Position numbers and translations under genes: made by a program
Shown: piece after piece, positions 7,395 through 14,561 of the stretch
Numbering within the stretch: the stretch's first letter is position 1
Layout: each line of letters opens with the position of its first letter
The notes under the pieces: model-generated
Database searches by the model: none
Seen by the model: only the letters and a program-made list of their open reading frames with translations
Told to the model about the DNA's origin: nothing
Assembly: GCA_039190275.1 (NCBI GenBank)
Contig: JBCCYF010000096.1
Location: forward strand, 1 to 16,287
From: Halovulum sp039190275
GTDB lineage: Bacteria; Pseudomonadota; Alphaproteobacteria; Rhodobacterales; Rhodobacteraceae
Direction of reading: 5' to 3'
Length of the DNA: 16,287 bases

Positions 7395-8381
7395 ATGACC
7401 CCCGCCCCGTTTCCACTGTCCAGACCGCGCCGCTTGCGCCGCAGTGCGTGGATCCGCGAGATGGTTGCCGAAACCACGTTGGCACCGGCTGACCTGATCT
7501 GGCCGATCTTTGTGCGTGACGGTGCCGACCTGCGCGAGCCGGTGGCGACGATGCCCGGAGTTGATCGCGTCTCGGTCGACAAGGCGGTGGAGGATGCACA
7601 GCGGGCGGCGGATCTGGGCATTCCCTGCATCGCACTTTTCCCCTACACCGATGCCGCGCTTAAAACACCGACCGCAGAAGAAGCCTGGAACCCCGACAAT
7701 CTGGTGAACCGCGCCACCCGGGCGATCAAGGCCGCCGTGCCTGGCGTTGGTATCATGCTTGACGTTGCCCTTGACCCCTACAATTCCGACGGGCACGACG
7801 GGCTGGTTCGAGATGGCGAGGTTCTGAACGACGAGAGCCTTCTCGCGCTAGAGAAACAGGCTTTGGCGCATGCCGAGGCGGGGGCGGACATCCTGGGTCC
7901 CTCGGATATGATGGACGGCCGTATTGGTGTGATCCGCCAGGCCCTTGAGGCGCATGACTTTCATCATGTCGCGATCATGAGCTATGCCGCGAAATACGCC
8001 AGCGCCTTTTACGGACCGTTCCGCGATGCCGTCGGGGCCAGCGGCGCGCTCAAGGGCGACAAGAAAACCTATCAGATGGACGCATGCAATTCAGACGAGG
8101 CCCTTCGCGAAGTAGCCGCCGATCTGGCCGAAGGTGCGGATATGGTCATGGTCAAACCCGGCCTGCCCTACCTCGACATCTGCCGCCGTGTGAAAGACGG
8201 CTTCGCCGTGCCGACCTTCGCGTATCAGGTCTCGGGCGAGTACGCGATGATACAAGCGTCTGGTCAGAACGGCTGGATCGATCCCGATCTGGCAATGATC
8301 GAAAGCCTGCAGGCGTTCAAAAGGGCGGGCTGTGACGGTATCCTGACCTATTTCGCCCCCCATATTGCACCGATGCTCTAG
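7395..8381 (+). CDS. hemB: Delta-aminolevulinic acid dehydratase (porphobilinogen synthase)
   Basis: This 328-residue enzyme condenses two 5-aminolevulinate molecules to porphobilinogen, the second common step of heme, siroheme, bacteriochlorophyll and cobalamin synthesis. The two active-site lysines are K200 in SYAAKYASAFYGPF and the Schiff-base K254 in MVMVKPGLPYLDI. The metal region reads LDVALDPYNSDGHDG (122-136): the three zinc cysteines of E. coli-type enzymes (CxC...C) are replaced by A125, D127 and D135, as in Rhodobacter-type enzymes without active-site zinc. I chose ATG 7395 over an upstream in-frame GTG (7359) because AAGGAA lies five bases before it and MTPAPFPLSRPRRLRRS is a normal HemB N-terminus. 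It diverges from the mfd operon and converges on the ClbS-like gene. Confidence 0.97.
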   Translation: MTPAPFPLSRPRRLRRSAWIREMVAETTLAPADLIWPIFVRDGADLREPVATMPGVDRVSVDKAVEDAQRAADLGIPCIALFPYTDAALKTPTAEEAWNPDNLVNRATRAIKAAVPGVGIMLDVALDPYNSDGHDGLVRDGEVLNDESLLALEKQALAHAEAGADILGPSDMMDGRIGVIRQALEAHDFHHVAIMSYAAKYASAFYGPFRDAVGASGALKGDKKTYQMDACNSDEALREVAADLAEGADMVMVKPGLPYLDICRRVKDGFAVPTFAYQVSGEYAMIQASGQNGWIDPDLAMIESLQAFKRAGCDGILTYFAPHIAPML

Positions 8382-8393
8382 GGTTCGGAACAC

Positions 8394-8428
8394 CGGACCA
8401 ACCGGCCATATAGATAGAAAGTGGTCCG
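8394..8428. terminator. Candidate bidirectional terminator stem between hemB and the ClbS-like gene
   Basis: CGGACCA (8394-8400) and TGGTCCG (8422-8428) are perfectly complementary across a 21-base loop, inside the 67-bp space between convergent stops. No T run follows, so it may only protect 3' ends or terminate poorly. Confidence 0.35.
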
Positions 8429-8448
8429 CCCCTCGTTAACCTTAGGGT

Positions 8449-8943
8449 TCAACCAGCCGTCCTGAGGGTTGTTCGAATAAACTTCGACGCGGATCTGAAG
8501 TGACTGGGGCCGGCCGCTTCCGCCCATCGGCCAGGGGTCCATGCGTTGTTCGCCCCCTTCATCGGACCACCGTAAAGCTTGTCTTCGGGGCACTCTTCGA
8601 CAAAGGCCTTGAGCTTGAGGAAACCCTTGTGGAGCGCCGCCTGGGCGTCGGACCAATCCATGTCGACCTGCCGCACCCGCAAATCTGCGTTGTAGCGCTT
8701 CAGCTCATTCCATTTGTAACCTTCCGCAGGAAAGTGGACCGTTTTACCGGCCTGCCCGTCCATGTACCATCCGAGAAAGAGATCGATCCAATGGGCTCGA
8801 TGCGCGACGATGTCCTTGATTGAAACACCCTCGTCATTCGCTTTCGTCGCGACGCTTGCAGCGAGCGGACCGATCAACTTCGACAGAGCGTCGTATTCTT
8901 TCAGGGTAATAGCCAGCAATTCTGCCTTGTTGGTCGCGGCCAC
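8449..8943 (-). CDS. ClbS/DfsB family four-helix bundle protein (DUF1706)
   Basis: This 164-residue soluble protein matches the ClbS/DfsB pattern. It has an early helix with SIKDIVAHRAHWIDLFLGW (41-59), then FPAEGYKWNELKRYNADLR (71-89), and a C-terminal block PGRWAEAAGPSHFRSASKFIR (137-157). Length and end match full-length members. Colibactin-producing E. coli use ClbS as a cyclopropane hydrolase that inactivates the genotoxin; DfsB members are DinB-like. Most homologues lie outside any toxin cluster, and their substrates are unknown. Translation starts at GTG 8941-8943, with GGAGGG five bases upstream. It is a monocistronic gene convergent with hemB. No biosynthetic genes are nearby, so self-protection against a locally made product is not supported. 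Confidence 0.85.
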   Translation of the reverse strand: MAATNKAELLAITLKEYDALSKLIGPLAASVATKANDEGVSIKDIVAHRAHWIDLFLGWYMDGQAGKTVHFPAEGYKWNELKRYNADLRVRQVDMDWSDAQAALHKGFLKLKAFVEECPEDKLYGGPMKGANNAWTPGRWAEAAGPSHFRSASKFIRTTLRTAG

Positions 8944-9245
8944 GATGACCCTCCATGCTGCGCAAAATTAAGGTGCAAGACAAAAGAACCGCGGGAAACC
9001 GAGATCCAATTTGGGTCGGCTCAAGGTGCACCCGATCCTTTACAGTTCTGAACGGAGTGCCGAGTCGCGGGCGTCAGGGATGTTACTGCTGGCGCACATG
9101 TCTTCGAAAGCGCGCCTGATTAGTGACCACCTGCGCGTCGTCTGACATCCCATTCCATGCCCGGCCCGACCCGGGTTTTGGAAGAAATACGTGACGACCG
9201 ACGGCAACGCCCAGCGGATCGGAGGGTCCATGCGAGCCCGTGCAG
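8944..9245. other. 302-bp gap between usp and the ClbS-like gene; no gene recognised
   Basis: This region lies downstream of usp and upstream of the ClbS-like gene, both on the minus strand, so it should hold the ClbS-like promoter and the usp 3' end. Next to the ClbS-like start I see the GGAGGG ribosome-binding site and an AT-richer patch (TTAATTTTGC on the minus strand). A 63-codon minus ORF (9040-9231) lacks a Shine-Dalgarno and any family look. No clear hairpin, repeat or RNA gene is visible. It could hide a degraded gene or a small RNA. Confidence 0.4.
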
Positions 9246-9659
9246 CTATCGGTCTACCAGGACCGAACAGGCCGCATGCCGCACCACGCGGGCTGCGGTA
9301 GATCCCAAAAAGTAGTCGGACAATCCCGGCTTGTGGGAACCTACGATGACGAGATCGGGCGCGATCTCCTCGATTGTGTCCAGGATTCGGACGTGGGCTG
9401 GCCCATGTGCAATCCGCACCGTAACCGTCTTGATCCCGGCCGCGTCCGCCAGCGCCGTCAGCGCCGCATGCTGGTCGCCGACCCGTGCGTCGCGAATGGC
9501 CGGCGGGACATAGGCCTCGGCGTAGGCGGGAATATCAGGCGTGACATGCAGCGCGGTAATGGTCCCGCTTTCACTCAGCAACCGTCCGGCCTTACTCAGG
9601 ATTTGCTGCCCGATGTCCTCGTGCGAGAGATCTACGGGTACGAGAATGTGCTTAAACAT
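9246..9659 (-). CDS. Universal stress protein, UspF-like
   Basis: This 137-residue single-domain Usp begins MFKHILVPVDLS and ends with the nucleotide-binding signature GSHKPGLSDYFLGSTA (107-122), then VVRHAACSVLV. The loop is one residue shorter than the GxxGxxG form of UspA-type ATP binders and resembles the SHRP...YLLGSNA version of E. coli UspF. ATP binding is therefore likely but not certain. GGAAGAA upstream of the ATG is a good ribosome-binding site. The promoter carries an FNR box and a CRP-like palindrome (9700-9731), so expression probably rises at low oxygen, as for several usp genes in Rhodobacterales. It diverges from the M20 peptidase gene. Confidence 0.93.
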   Translation of the reverse strand: MFKHILVPVDLSHEDIGQQILSKAGRLLSESGTITALHVTPDIPAYAEAYVPPAIRDARVGDQHAALTALADAAGIKTVTVRIAHGPAHVRILDTIEEIAPDLVIVGSHKPGLSDYFLGSTAARVVRHAACSVLVDR

Positions 9660-9688
9660 TTGCTTCTTCCATCCGATTTGCTCAACCT

Positions 9689-9694
9689 GTAATA
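9689..9694 (-). promoter_or_regulatory. Candidate -10 element of the usp promoter
   Basis: On the minus strand TATTAC (9694 to 9689) matches TATAAT at four of six positions. It sits so that a start near 9682-9683 would place the FNR box centre (9724.5) at about -41.5 to -42.5, the class II activator position. The leader to the usp ATG would be about 24 nt. Confidence 0.5.
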
Positions 9695-9699
9695 GCCCC

Positions 9700-9715
9700 T
9701 GTGATCACCATCACG
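9700..9715. promoter_or_regulatory. CRP-like palindrome TGTGA-N6-TCACG
   Basis: TGTGATCACCATCACG matches the E. coli-type CRP consensus (TGTGA-N6-TCACA) at nine of ten positions. It lies between the FNR box and the usp -10, and 82 bp before the M20 peptidase start. In that position a bound protein would more likely repress usp. Whether any Crp-family protein of this organism recognises it is unknown. Confidence 0.4.
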
Positions 9716-9717
9716 CC

Positions 9718-9731
9718 TTGACGCAAATCAA
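9718..9731. promoter_or_regulatory. FNR/FnrL-type box (anaerobox)
   Basis: TTGACGCAAATCAA matches TTGAT-N4-ATCAA at nine of ten defined positions, and C at the fifth base is common in Rhodobacterales FnrL sites. It lies 59 bp upstream of the usp start. With the TATTAC -10 it fits class II activation. It is also 66 bp before the divergent M20 peptidase, which it might affect. Confidence 0.7.
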
Positions 9732-9796
9732 CTGGACATTCCGGAAACGTCTGGCTCTAAGTCGCGCCAATGAAATATGGATAAGCAGGAGATCCC

Positions 9797-11170
9797 ATGA
9801 CACTTGACCCGGTCCTCGAAGCGGTTGACGCTGACCTTGACGCCTCGGTCGAGCGTCTTTTCGAGCTGTTGCGGATACCGTCGATATCGACCGACCCAGC
9901 GTTTGACGCGGATTGCACCCGGGCGGCGGACTGGCTGGTGGCGGAACTTGGCGCACTGGGCTTTGAGGCGAGCCGTCGCGATACGCCGGGCAAGCCCATG
10001 GTGGTGGCCCATCACCGCGGCGAGGGGCCTAAGTTGCTGGTGTACGGGCACTATGACGTCCAACCTGTCGACCCGCTGGACCTGTGGCATCGCGATCCGT
10101 TTGACCCGGCGTTGGAGGATACGCCAAGCGGTAAGGTGATCCGCGCCAGGGGCGCATCGGACGACAAAGGGCAGCTGATGACATTTGTCGAGGCGTTTCG
10201 TGCGTACAAAACCGCTACCGGGACGCTACCCGGCAATTTGACCGTAATGTTCGAGGGGGAGGAGGAAAGCGGATCGCCCTCGATCATTCCGTTTCTGACG
10301 GAAAACAAGGAGGAGTTCGCGGCCGACCTCTGCCTGGTCTGTGACACCGGCCTGTTCGATCCGCAGACACCCTCGATCACCACTATGCTGCGCGGCATGC
10401 AGGCGGCCGAGTTTACTGTGGTCGGACCGAACAAGGACCTGCACTCCGGCATGTATGGCGGACCGGCGATGAACCCGATCCGGGTCCTCTCAAATCTGAT
10501 CGCCGGCATGCACGACCAGGACGGGCGGGTTCAGATCCCTGACTTTTACGAGGGTGTCGAACCGGTGCCGAATGCCGTAAAGGCCTGCTGGGACAGTCTG
10601 CCCTTTGACGGCGCTGCGTTTCTGGGGGATGTCGGCCTGAGCGAGCCGGCCGGCGAACGCGGCTTCAGCGTGCTTGAGCAGGTATGGTCGCGTCCGACGG
10701 CCGAGGTCAACGGCATATGGGGGGGCTATACCGGCGCGGGGACAAAAACCGTGCTCCCGTCCGAAGCGTCGGCCAAGGTGACCTTTCGGCTGGTCGGCAA
10801 ACAGGACCCGGATGCAATTGTTGAGAACTTCAAGAACTTCCTGGAGTCACAGCTTCCGGCGGACTACGAGATGCGGTTCGAAGCTGGGCACGGCGCTCAA
10901 GCGACGGTCATGCCCACAGATCGCCCCGAATTTGAGGCGGCTCGTGCTGCGTTGGGCAAGGAATGGGAAAACGAGGCGGTCTTTATCGGCGGTGGCGGCT
11001 CCATCCCCATCGTCGGCCACTTCCGGGACATCCTTGGCGTTGACTCAGTCCTGATTGGTTTCGGACTTGAGGATGACAACATCCACTCGCCCAATGAAAA
11101 GTACAATCTCAGCAGCTTTCATCGTGGAATCCGCTCCTGGGTCCGGGTGCTGGACGCGCTGAACACCTAA
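9797..11170 (+). CDS. M20/M25/M40 family metallopeptidase (dipeptidase / amidohydrolase type)
   Basis: This 457-residue cytoplasmic di-zinc hydrolase has catalytic and lid domains. Metal ligands and the catalytic acid are in place: H85 in YGHYDVQP with D87 beside it, bridging D122 or D123 in RGASDDKGQ, the base E155 with ligand E156 in EGEEESGS, D183 in CDTGLF, and H430 in IHSPNEKY. H216 of DLHSGMYGG is the lid-domain histidine that reaches across the dimer in carnosine-dipeptidase-like members. GGGGSIP lies near the substrate carboxylate site. AGGAGA precedes the ATG. Overall form is closest to CNDP/dipeptidase-type M20 enzymes rather than DapE or ArgE, but the substrate cannot be fixed. It is monocistronic and diverges from usp. 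Confidence 0.93.
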   Translation: MTLDPVLEAVDADLDASVERLFELLRIPSISTDPAFDADCTRAADWLVAELGALGFEASRRDTPGKPMVVAHHRGEGPKLLVYGHYDVQPVDPLDLWHRDPFDPALEDTPSGKVIRARGASDDKGQLMTFVEAFRAYKTATGTLPGNLTVMFEGEEESGSPSIIPFLTENKEEFAADLCLVCDTGLFDPQTPSITTMLRGMQAAEFTVVGPNKDLHSGMYGGPAMNPIRVLSNLIAGMHDQDGRVQIPDFYEGVEPVPNAVKACWDSLPFDGAAFLGDVGLSEPAGERGFSVLEQVWSRPTAEVNGIWGGYTGAGTKTVLPSEASAKVTFRLVGKQDPDAIVENFKNFLESQLPADYEMRFEAGHGAQATVMPTDRPEFEAARAALGKEWENEAVFIGGGGSIPIVGHFRDILGVDSVLIGFGLEDDNIHSPNEKYNLSSFHRGIRSWVRVLDALNT

Positions 11171-11294
11171 ACGGGGATCAACGCGCGGGTGCGCCCGGCG
11201 CCCCTATCCGGATCATCGGCGGGATAATGGGGAGACGCGGAGATCTGCCCTTGAAATAACCAAACACCACGCCGACCGCCCTATCGTTCCGGTT

Positions 11295-11323
11295 TTGGTT
11301 GTGACTGGGACGGTCATTAAATA
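11295..11323 (+). promoter_or_regulatory. Candidate sigma-70 promoter of malate synthase
   Basis: TTGGTT (11295-11300) and TAAATA (11318-11323) are separated by 17 bp in the 196-bp gap before glcB. A start near 11330 would give a leader of about 37 nt. No operator is recognised nearby. The rest of the gap is GC-rich, with only short stems. Confidence 0.5.
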
Positions 11324-11366
11324 GGGCTGGGCAGAACACTCATTGAGCCGATAGGACGGAACCTCC

Positions 11367-13508
11367 ATGACTCAGCGGATCGATAAAGAGGGCCTGCAGG
11401 TGGCCCCGCAACTGGTGCAGTTCATTGAGGAACAGGCGCTTCCGGGAACAGGCGTAACACCGGCAGCATTTTGGGGCGGCTTTGCCGACCTGGTTACGAC
11501 CCTTGGGCCCATCAACGCTGAACTTCTTGAAAAGCGCGAGGCGCTGCAGTCCAAAGTCGACAACTGGCATATGTTGCATCGAGACGCGCCGCATGACCAC
11601 GAGGCGTACAAGTCTTTTCTGGCGGAAATCGGGTATCTGATGCCCGAGGGTGAGGACTTCGAAATCGGGACCAGCGATGTGGATCCCGAAATTGCCACCA
11701 TCCCGGGACCCCAACTGGTCGTTCCGGTGACCAATGCACGCTACGCCCTGAACGCGGCGAACGCTCGTTGGGGCAGCCTCTATGACGCGTTCTATGGCAC
11801 GGACGCGATCGGCAGCAGCCCACCTCGGGGCGGATATGACAAGGGTCGCGGAGCGCGGGTCGTGGCACGGGTCCGTGTGTTCTTGGATGAGGCTTTTCCG
11901 TTGGATGGCACCAGTCACGCCGACGCCCGCAGGTATCACATCCGGGACGGCAAACTGCTGGTCGATGACTTGCCGCTTGTCGATCCAACCAAGTTCCGCG
12001 GATTTCGCGGGCACCCTAAAGCACCATCGGCGGTTTTGCTGTGCAACAACGGGTTGCACGTCGAACTGGTTTTCGACCGGACACACGTGATTGGCAGCCG
12101 GGATCAGGCCGGCCTTGCGGATGTTCTGGTCGAAGCGGCCGTTTCCGCGATCATGGATTGCGAGGACAGCGTCGCCTGTGTCGACGCGGACGACAAGGTC
12201 CAGGCCTATGCCAACTGGCTTGGACTGATGCGCGGCGATCTGACCGACACATTTCAGAAAGGCGGTCAAACGGTCACCCGGGCGCTGCACCCGGATCGCA
12301 GCTACACCGGCCCTGAGGGGCAGGACCTCGTGCTGAAGGGTCGGGCGCTGATGCTGGTGCGCAATGTGGGGCATTTGATGACCAATCCGGCCGTGCTGAA
12401 CCCGGATGGGTCGGAGGTGTTCGAAGGGCTGATGGACGCCATGATCACCACCCTGATCGCCATGCACGACCTGCAGCGTGAGGGCGGCAACTCGGTGACC
12501 GGTTCGGTCTATGTGGTCAAACCCAAAATGCATGGCCCAGGGGAAGTGGCTTTCGCCGATCAGATATTCAGCGCGGTCGAGACGGCGCTCGGCCTGCCCC
12601 AATGCACAGTGAAACTGGGGATCATGGACGAGGAGCGGCGCACCTCGGTCAACCTTAAGGAGTGCATTCGCGCCGCACGTAACAGGGTTGCCTTCATAAA
12701 CACCGGCTTTCTCGACCGGACCGGGGACGAGATCCATACCTCGATGGAGGCGGGCCCCTTTAGCCGCAAGGACTTCATCAAGCGCAAGGCCTGGATCGGC
12801 GGATACGAGAACCAGAACGTGGACATCGGTCTGGAATGCGGGCTTTCGGGCAAAGCGCAGATCGGAAAGGGCATGTGGGCGATGCCTGATCTGATGGCAG
12901 CGATGCTGGAACAGAAGATCGAACACCCCAAGGCAGGGGCCAATTGCGCCTGGGTCCCAAGCCCAACTGCAGCCACGCTGCATGCATTGCACTATCATAA
13001 GGTCGATGTGTTTGCCGTGCAGGATGCGCTGAAAGCAGGCGGTCGTCGGGCCTATGTCGACACGGTGCTGGATATTCCGCTGGCCAGCTACCAGAAGTGG
13101 ACCGACACGCAAAAACAGCGCGAGGTCGAAAACAACGCGCAAGGAATTCTGGGCTATGTCGTGCGTTGGATCGACCAGGGGATCGGATGCTCGAAAGTGC
13201 CGGACATGAACAACGTCGGGCTGATGGAGGATCGGGCGACCTGCCGCATATCGGCGCAACACATCGCCAACTGGCTCCATCATGAGGTTGTCGATGCGCA
13301 GCAGGTGATGGCCAGTCTGCGCAAAATGGCAGAGGTCGTGGACGCCCAGAATGCGGATGACCCGGCGTATCGGCCCATGGCACCAGGCTTTGACGGTATT
13401 GCCTTTCAGGCCGCCTGTGACCTGGTGTTCAAGGGGCGCAACCAACCCTCAGGATACACCGAGCCCGTGCTGCACGCGCGGCGGTTGGAGCTAAAAGCGG
13501 GGCACTGA
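11367..13508 (+). CDS. glcB: Malate synthase G
   Basis: This 713-residue monomeric malate synthase (E. coli GlcB is 723) condenses glyoxylate with acetyl-CoA to malate. It serves the glyoxylate shunt, glycolate use and, in Rhodobacterales, glyoxylate released by the ethylmalonyl-CoA route. Seen here: the family signature KLGIMDEERRTSVNLKE; the Mg-site region IMDCEDSVACVD; catalytic arginine R332 in LVRNVGHLMTNPAV, equivalent to E. coli R338; the catalytic base D622 in MEDRATCRIS, equivalent to D631; and the GFLDRTGDEIHTSMEAGP loop. The N-terminal helical clasp begins IDKEGLQVAPQLVQFIEEQ. A GGAAC sequence precedes the ATG. No isocitrate lyase gene is visible in the window. It is monocistronic and convergent with fpr. 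Confidence 0.98.
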   Translation: MTQRIDKEGLQVAPQLVQFIEEQALPGTGVTPAAFWGGFADLVTTLGPINAELLEKREALQSKVDNWHMLHRDAPHDHEAYKSFLAEIGYLMPEGEDFEIGTSDVDPEIATIPGPQLVVPVTNARYALNAANARWGSLYDAFYGTDAIGSSPPRGGYDKGRGARVVARVRVFLDEAFPLDGTSHADARRYHIRDGKLLVDDLPLVDPTKFRGFRGHPKAPSAVLLCNNGLHVELVFDRTHVIGSRDQAGLADVLVEAAVSAIMDCEDSVACVDADDKVQAYANWLGLMRGDLTDTFQKGGQTVTRALHPDRSYTGPEGQDLVLKGRALMLVRNVGHLMTNPAVLNPDGSEVFEGLMDAMITTLIAMHDLQREGGNSVTGSVYVVKPKMHGPGEVAFADQIFSAVETALGLPQCTVKLGIMDEERRTSVNLKECIRAARNRVAFINTGFLDRTGDEIHTSMEAGPFSRKDFIKRKAWIGGYENQNVDIGLECGLSGKAQIGKGMWAMPDLMAAMLEQKIEHPKAGANCAWVPSPTAATLHALHYHKVDVFAVQDALKAGGRRAYVDTVLDIPLASYQKWTDTQKQREVENNAQGILGYVVRWIDQGIGCSKVPDMNNVGLMEDRATCRISAQHIANWLHHEVVDAQQVMASLRKMAEVVDAQNADDPAYRPMAPGFDGIAFQAACDLVFKGRNQPSGYTEPVLHARRLELKAGH

Positions 13509-13514
13509 ATACCC

Positions 13515-13542
13515 GGCGGGGGCCTTCAAGTGCACCGCCTTT
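13515..13542. terminator. Weak terminator-like stem between glcB and fpr
   Basis: GGCGG (13515-13519) can pair with CCGCC (13535-13539), followed by TTTG on the plus strand, within the 35-bp gap between the two convergent stops. The stem is short and the loop long. Another mechanism, such as Rho, may end both transcripts. Confidence 0.25.
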
Positions 13543-13543
13543 G

Positions 13544-14332
13544 TCAGTCCACAAACGCCTTTTCGATCACAAAATGTCCCGGGTCTGAGTTAGCGCCTTC
13601 CTCCATCCCTGCCGCCTCGCACAACTGTTTGTGTTCCTGCAGCATATCCATGGAGCCGCATATCATCACCCTGTCGGTTTCAGGGCTCAACGGGCCGCCG
13701 GTCGCCGTTGCCAAACGCCCATCACGGATCCAGTCGGTCATGCGCCCCATCTGCGATGTCTCCTCCCGGGTGGTTGTCGGGATAAAGGTCAGCTTGTCGC
13801 CAACAACCTCGGAAAGCAGCTCGTCACCTGTGATCCGGACCATCAGGGATTTGCCGAAGTCCAGTTCTGCCGCCTCCCGGCAGGTCTGGGTCAGGATCAC
13901 CTCGTCGAACTTCTCATAAGTTTCGGGGTCCCGGATCACGCTGGCAAAGGGCGCGATCCCGGTACCGGTGGAAAACAGGAACAGGCGACGGCCCGGCAGC
14001 AATGCATCATGCACCAATGTACCCACTGGCTTGGGCCGCATCAGCAGCGCGGCCCCCGGTTGCAGGTGCTGCAAACGGCTTGTCAGTGGCCCGTCCTGAA
14101 CTTTGATCGAATAGAACTCAAGCGTGTCATCCCAGCTGGGCGATGCGATGGAATAGGCGCGCAACAGCGGCTTTTCGTCGACCAGCAGGCCAATCATGAC
14201 AAACTCACCCGAGCGAAAGCGGAACCCGGGCGGTCGGGTACAGGTGAACGAGAATGTCCGGTCGGTCCAATGATGCACATCGCCCACGGTTAGCTGGGCC
14301 ATCCCCCTGAGGGCTCGGGGCATCTCGGTCAT
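13544..14332 (-). CDS. fpr: Ferredoxin/flavodoxin-NADP+ reductase, Rhodobacter type
   Basis: This 262-residue FAD enzyme exchanges electrons between NADPH and ferredoxin or flavodoxin, a role tied to oxidative stress and Fe-S/heme enzyme reduction in related bacteria. The FAD motif RAYS is at 58-61 in RAYSIASPSWDD, then EFYSIKVQDGPLTSRLQH and LRPKPVGTLV-like LMRPKPVGTLVHDALLPG. The NADP phosphate loop is STGTGIAPFA (121-130), with CGS at 225-227. It ends FVIEKAFVD, where plant-type enzymes have a C-terminal tyrosine. The layout and the MTE...VTHWTD-like start match R. capsulatus Fpr from memory. I chose ATG 14330-14332 (GAGG six bases upstream). A longer in-frame reading to 14605 runs into the helicase and is not credible. 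It diverges from the helicase. Confidence 0.96.
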   Translation of the reverse strand: MTEMPRALRGMAQLTVGDVHHWTDRTFSFTCTRPPGFRFRSGEFVMIGLLVDEKPLLRAYSIASPSWDDTLEFYSIKVQDGPLTSRLQHLQPGAALLMRPKPVGTLVHDALLPGRRLFLFSTGTGIAPFASVIRDPETYEKFDEVILTQTCREAAELDFGKSLMVRITGDELLSEVVGDKLTFIPTTTREETSQMGRMTDWIRDGRLATATGGPLSPETDRVMICGSMDMLQEHKQLCEAAGMEEGANSDPGHFVIEKAFVD

Positions 14333-14364
14333 GGTACGCCTCATGTGATTTGCGTTGCTGCGGC

Positions 14365-14393
14365 ACCCTAGCGACCCGCCCCGCGAGTGGAAA
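14365..14393 (-). promoter_or_regulatory. Possible fpr promoter
   Basis: On the minus strand TTTCCA (14393 to 14388) and TAGGGT (14370 to 14365) are separated by 17 bp, about 32 bp before the fpr ATG. Matches to the sigma-70 consensus are moderate (4/6 and 3/6). No oxidative-stress regulator site is recognised. Confidence 0.3.
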
Positions 14394-14450
14394 CCCAAAC
14401 CGCACGACAGCCCGGAAATCGCTGGAAAAACCACTGTGAACACCGGTGAA

Positions 14451-14479
14451 TTGACCCGTGTGCTGCAATGCACTATGTA
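14451..14479 (+). promoter_or_regulatory. Strong candidate sigma-70 promoter of the DEAD-box helicase
   Basis: TTGACC (14451-14456) and TATGTA (14474-14479) lie exactly 17 bp apart. They match the consensus at 5/6 and 4/6. Initiation near 14486 would give a leader of about 76 nt before the helicase ATG. Confidence 0.65.
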
Positions 14480-14525
14480 GCCGGGAAAGAGAGGCCTCAA
14501 TCCGGGGGTCTGCGCCGCGCGAGGA

Positions 14526-14546
14526 TTGCGGCCATATTTGCCGCAA
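14526..14546 (+). promoter_or_regulatory. Hairpin in the helicase 5' leader
   Basis: TTGCGGC (14526-14532) and GCCGCAA (14540-14546) form a perfect 7-bp stem with loop CATATTT. It ends 15 nt before the ATG, close to the weak GGAAA ribosome-binding sequence, so it could modulate translation. Cold-induced helicase mRNAs are often controlled through leaders, but no direct evidence exists here. Confidence 0.45.
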
Positions 14547-14561
14547 GAAACAGCGTGGAAA

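Noticed and set aside
9040..9231. A 63-codon minus ORF in the usp/ClbS-like gap
   Set aside because: No ribosome-binding site, domain or hydrophobic pattern supports translation. It is within what chance gives in GC-rich DNA.
11340..13445. A 701-codon open frame antisense to glcB
   Set aside because: It mirrors the malate synthase gene in antiparallel frame. GC-rich codon bias routinely leaves such frames open. The protein has no recognisable domain and the plus-strand gene is unmistakable.
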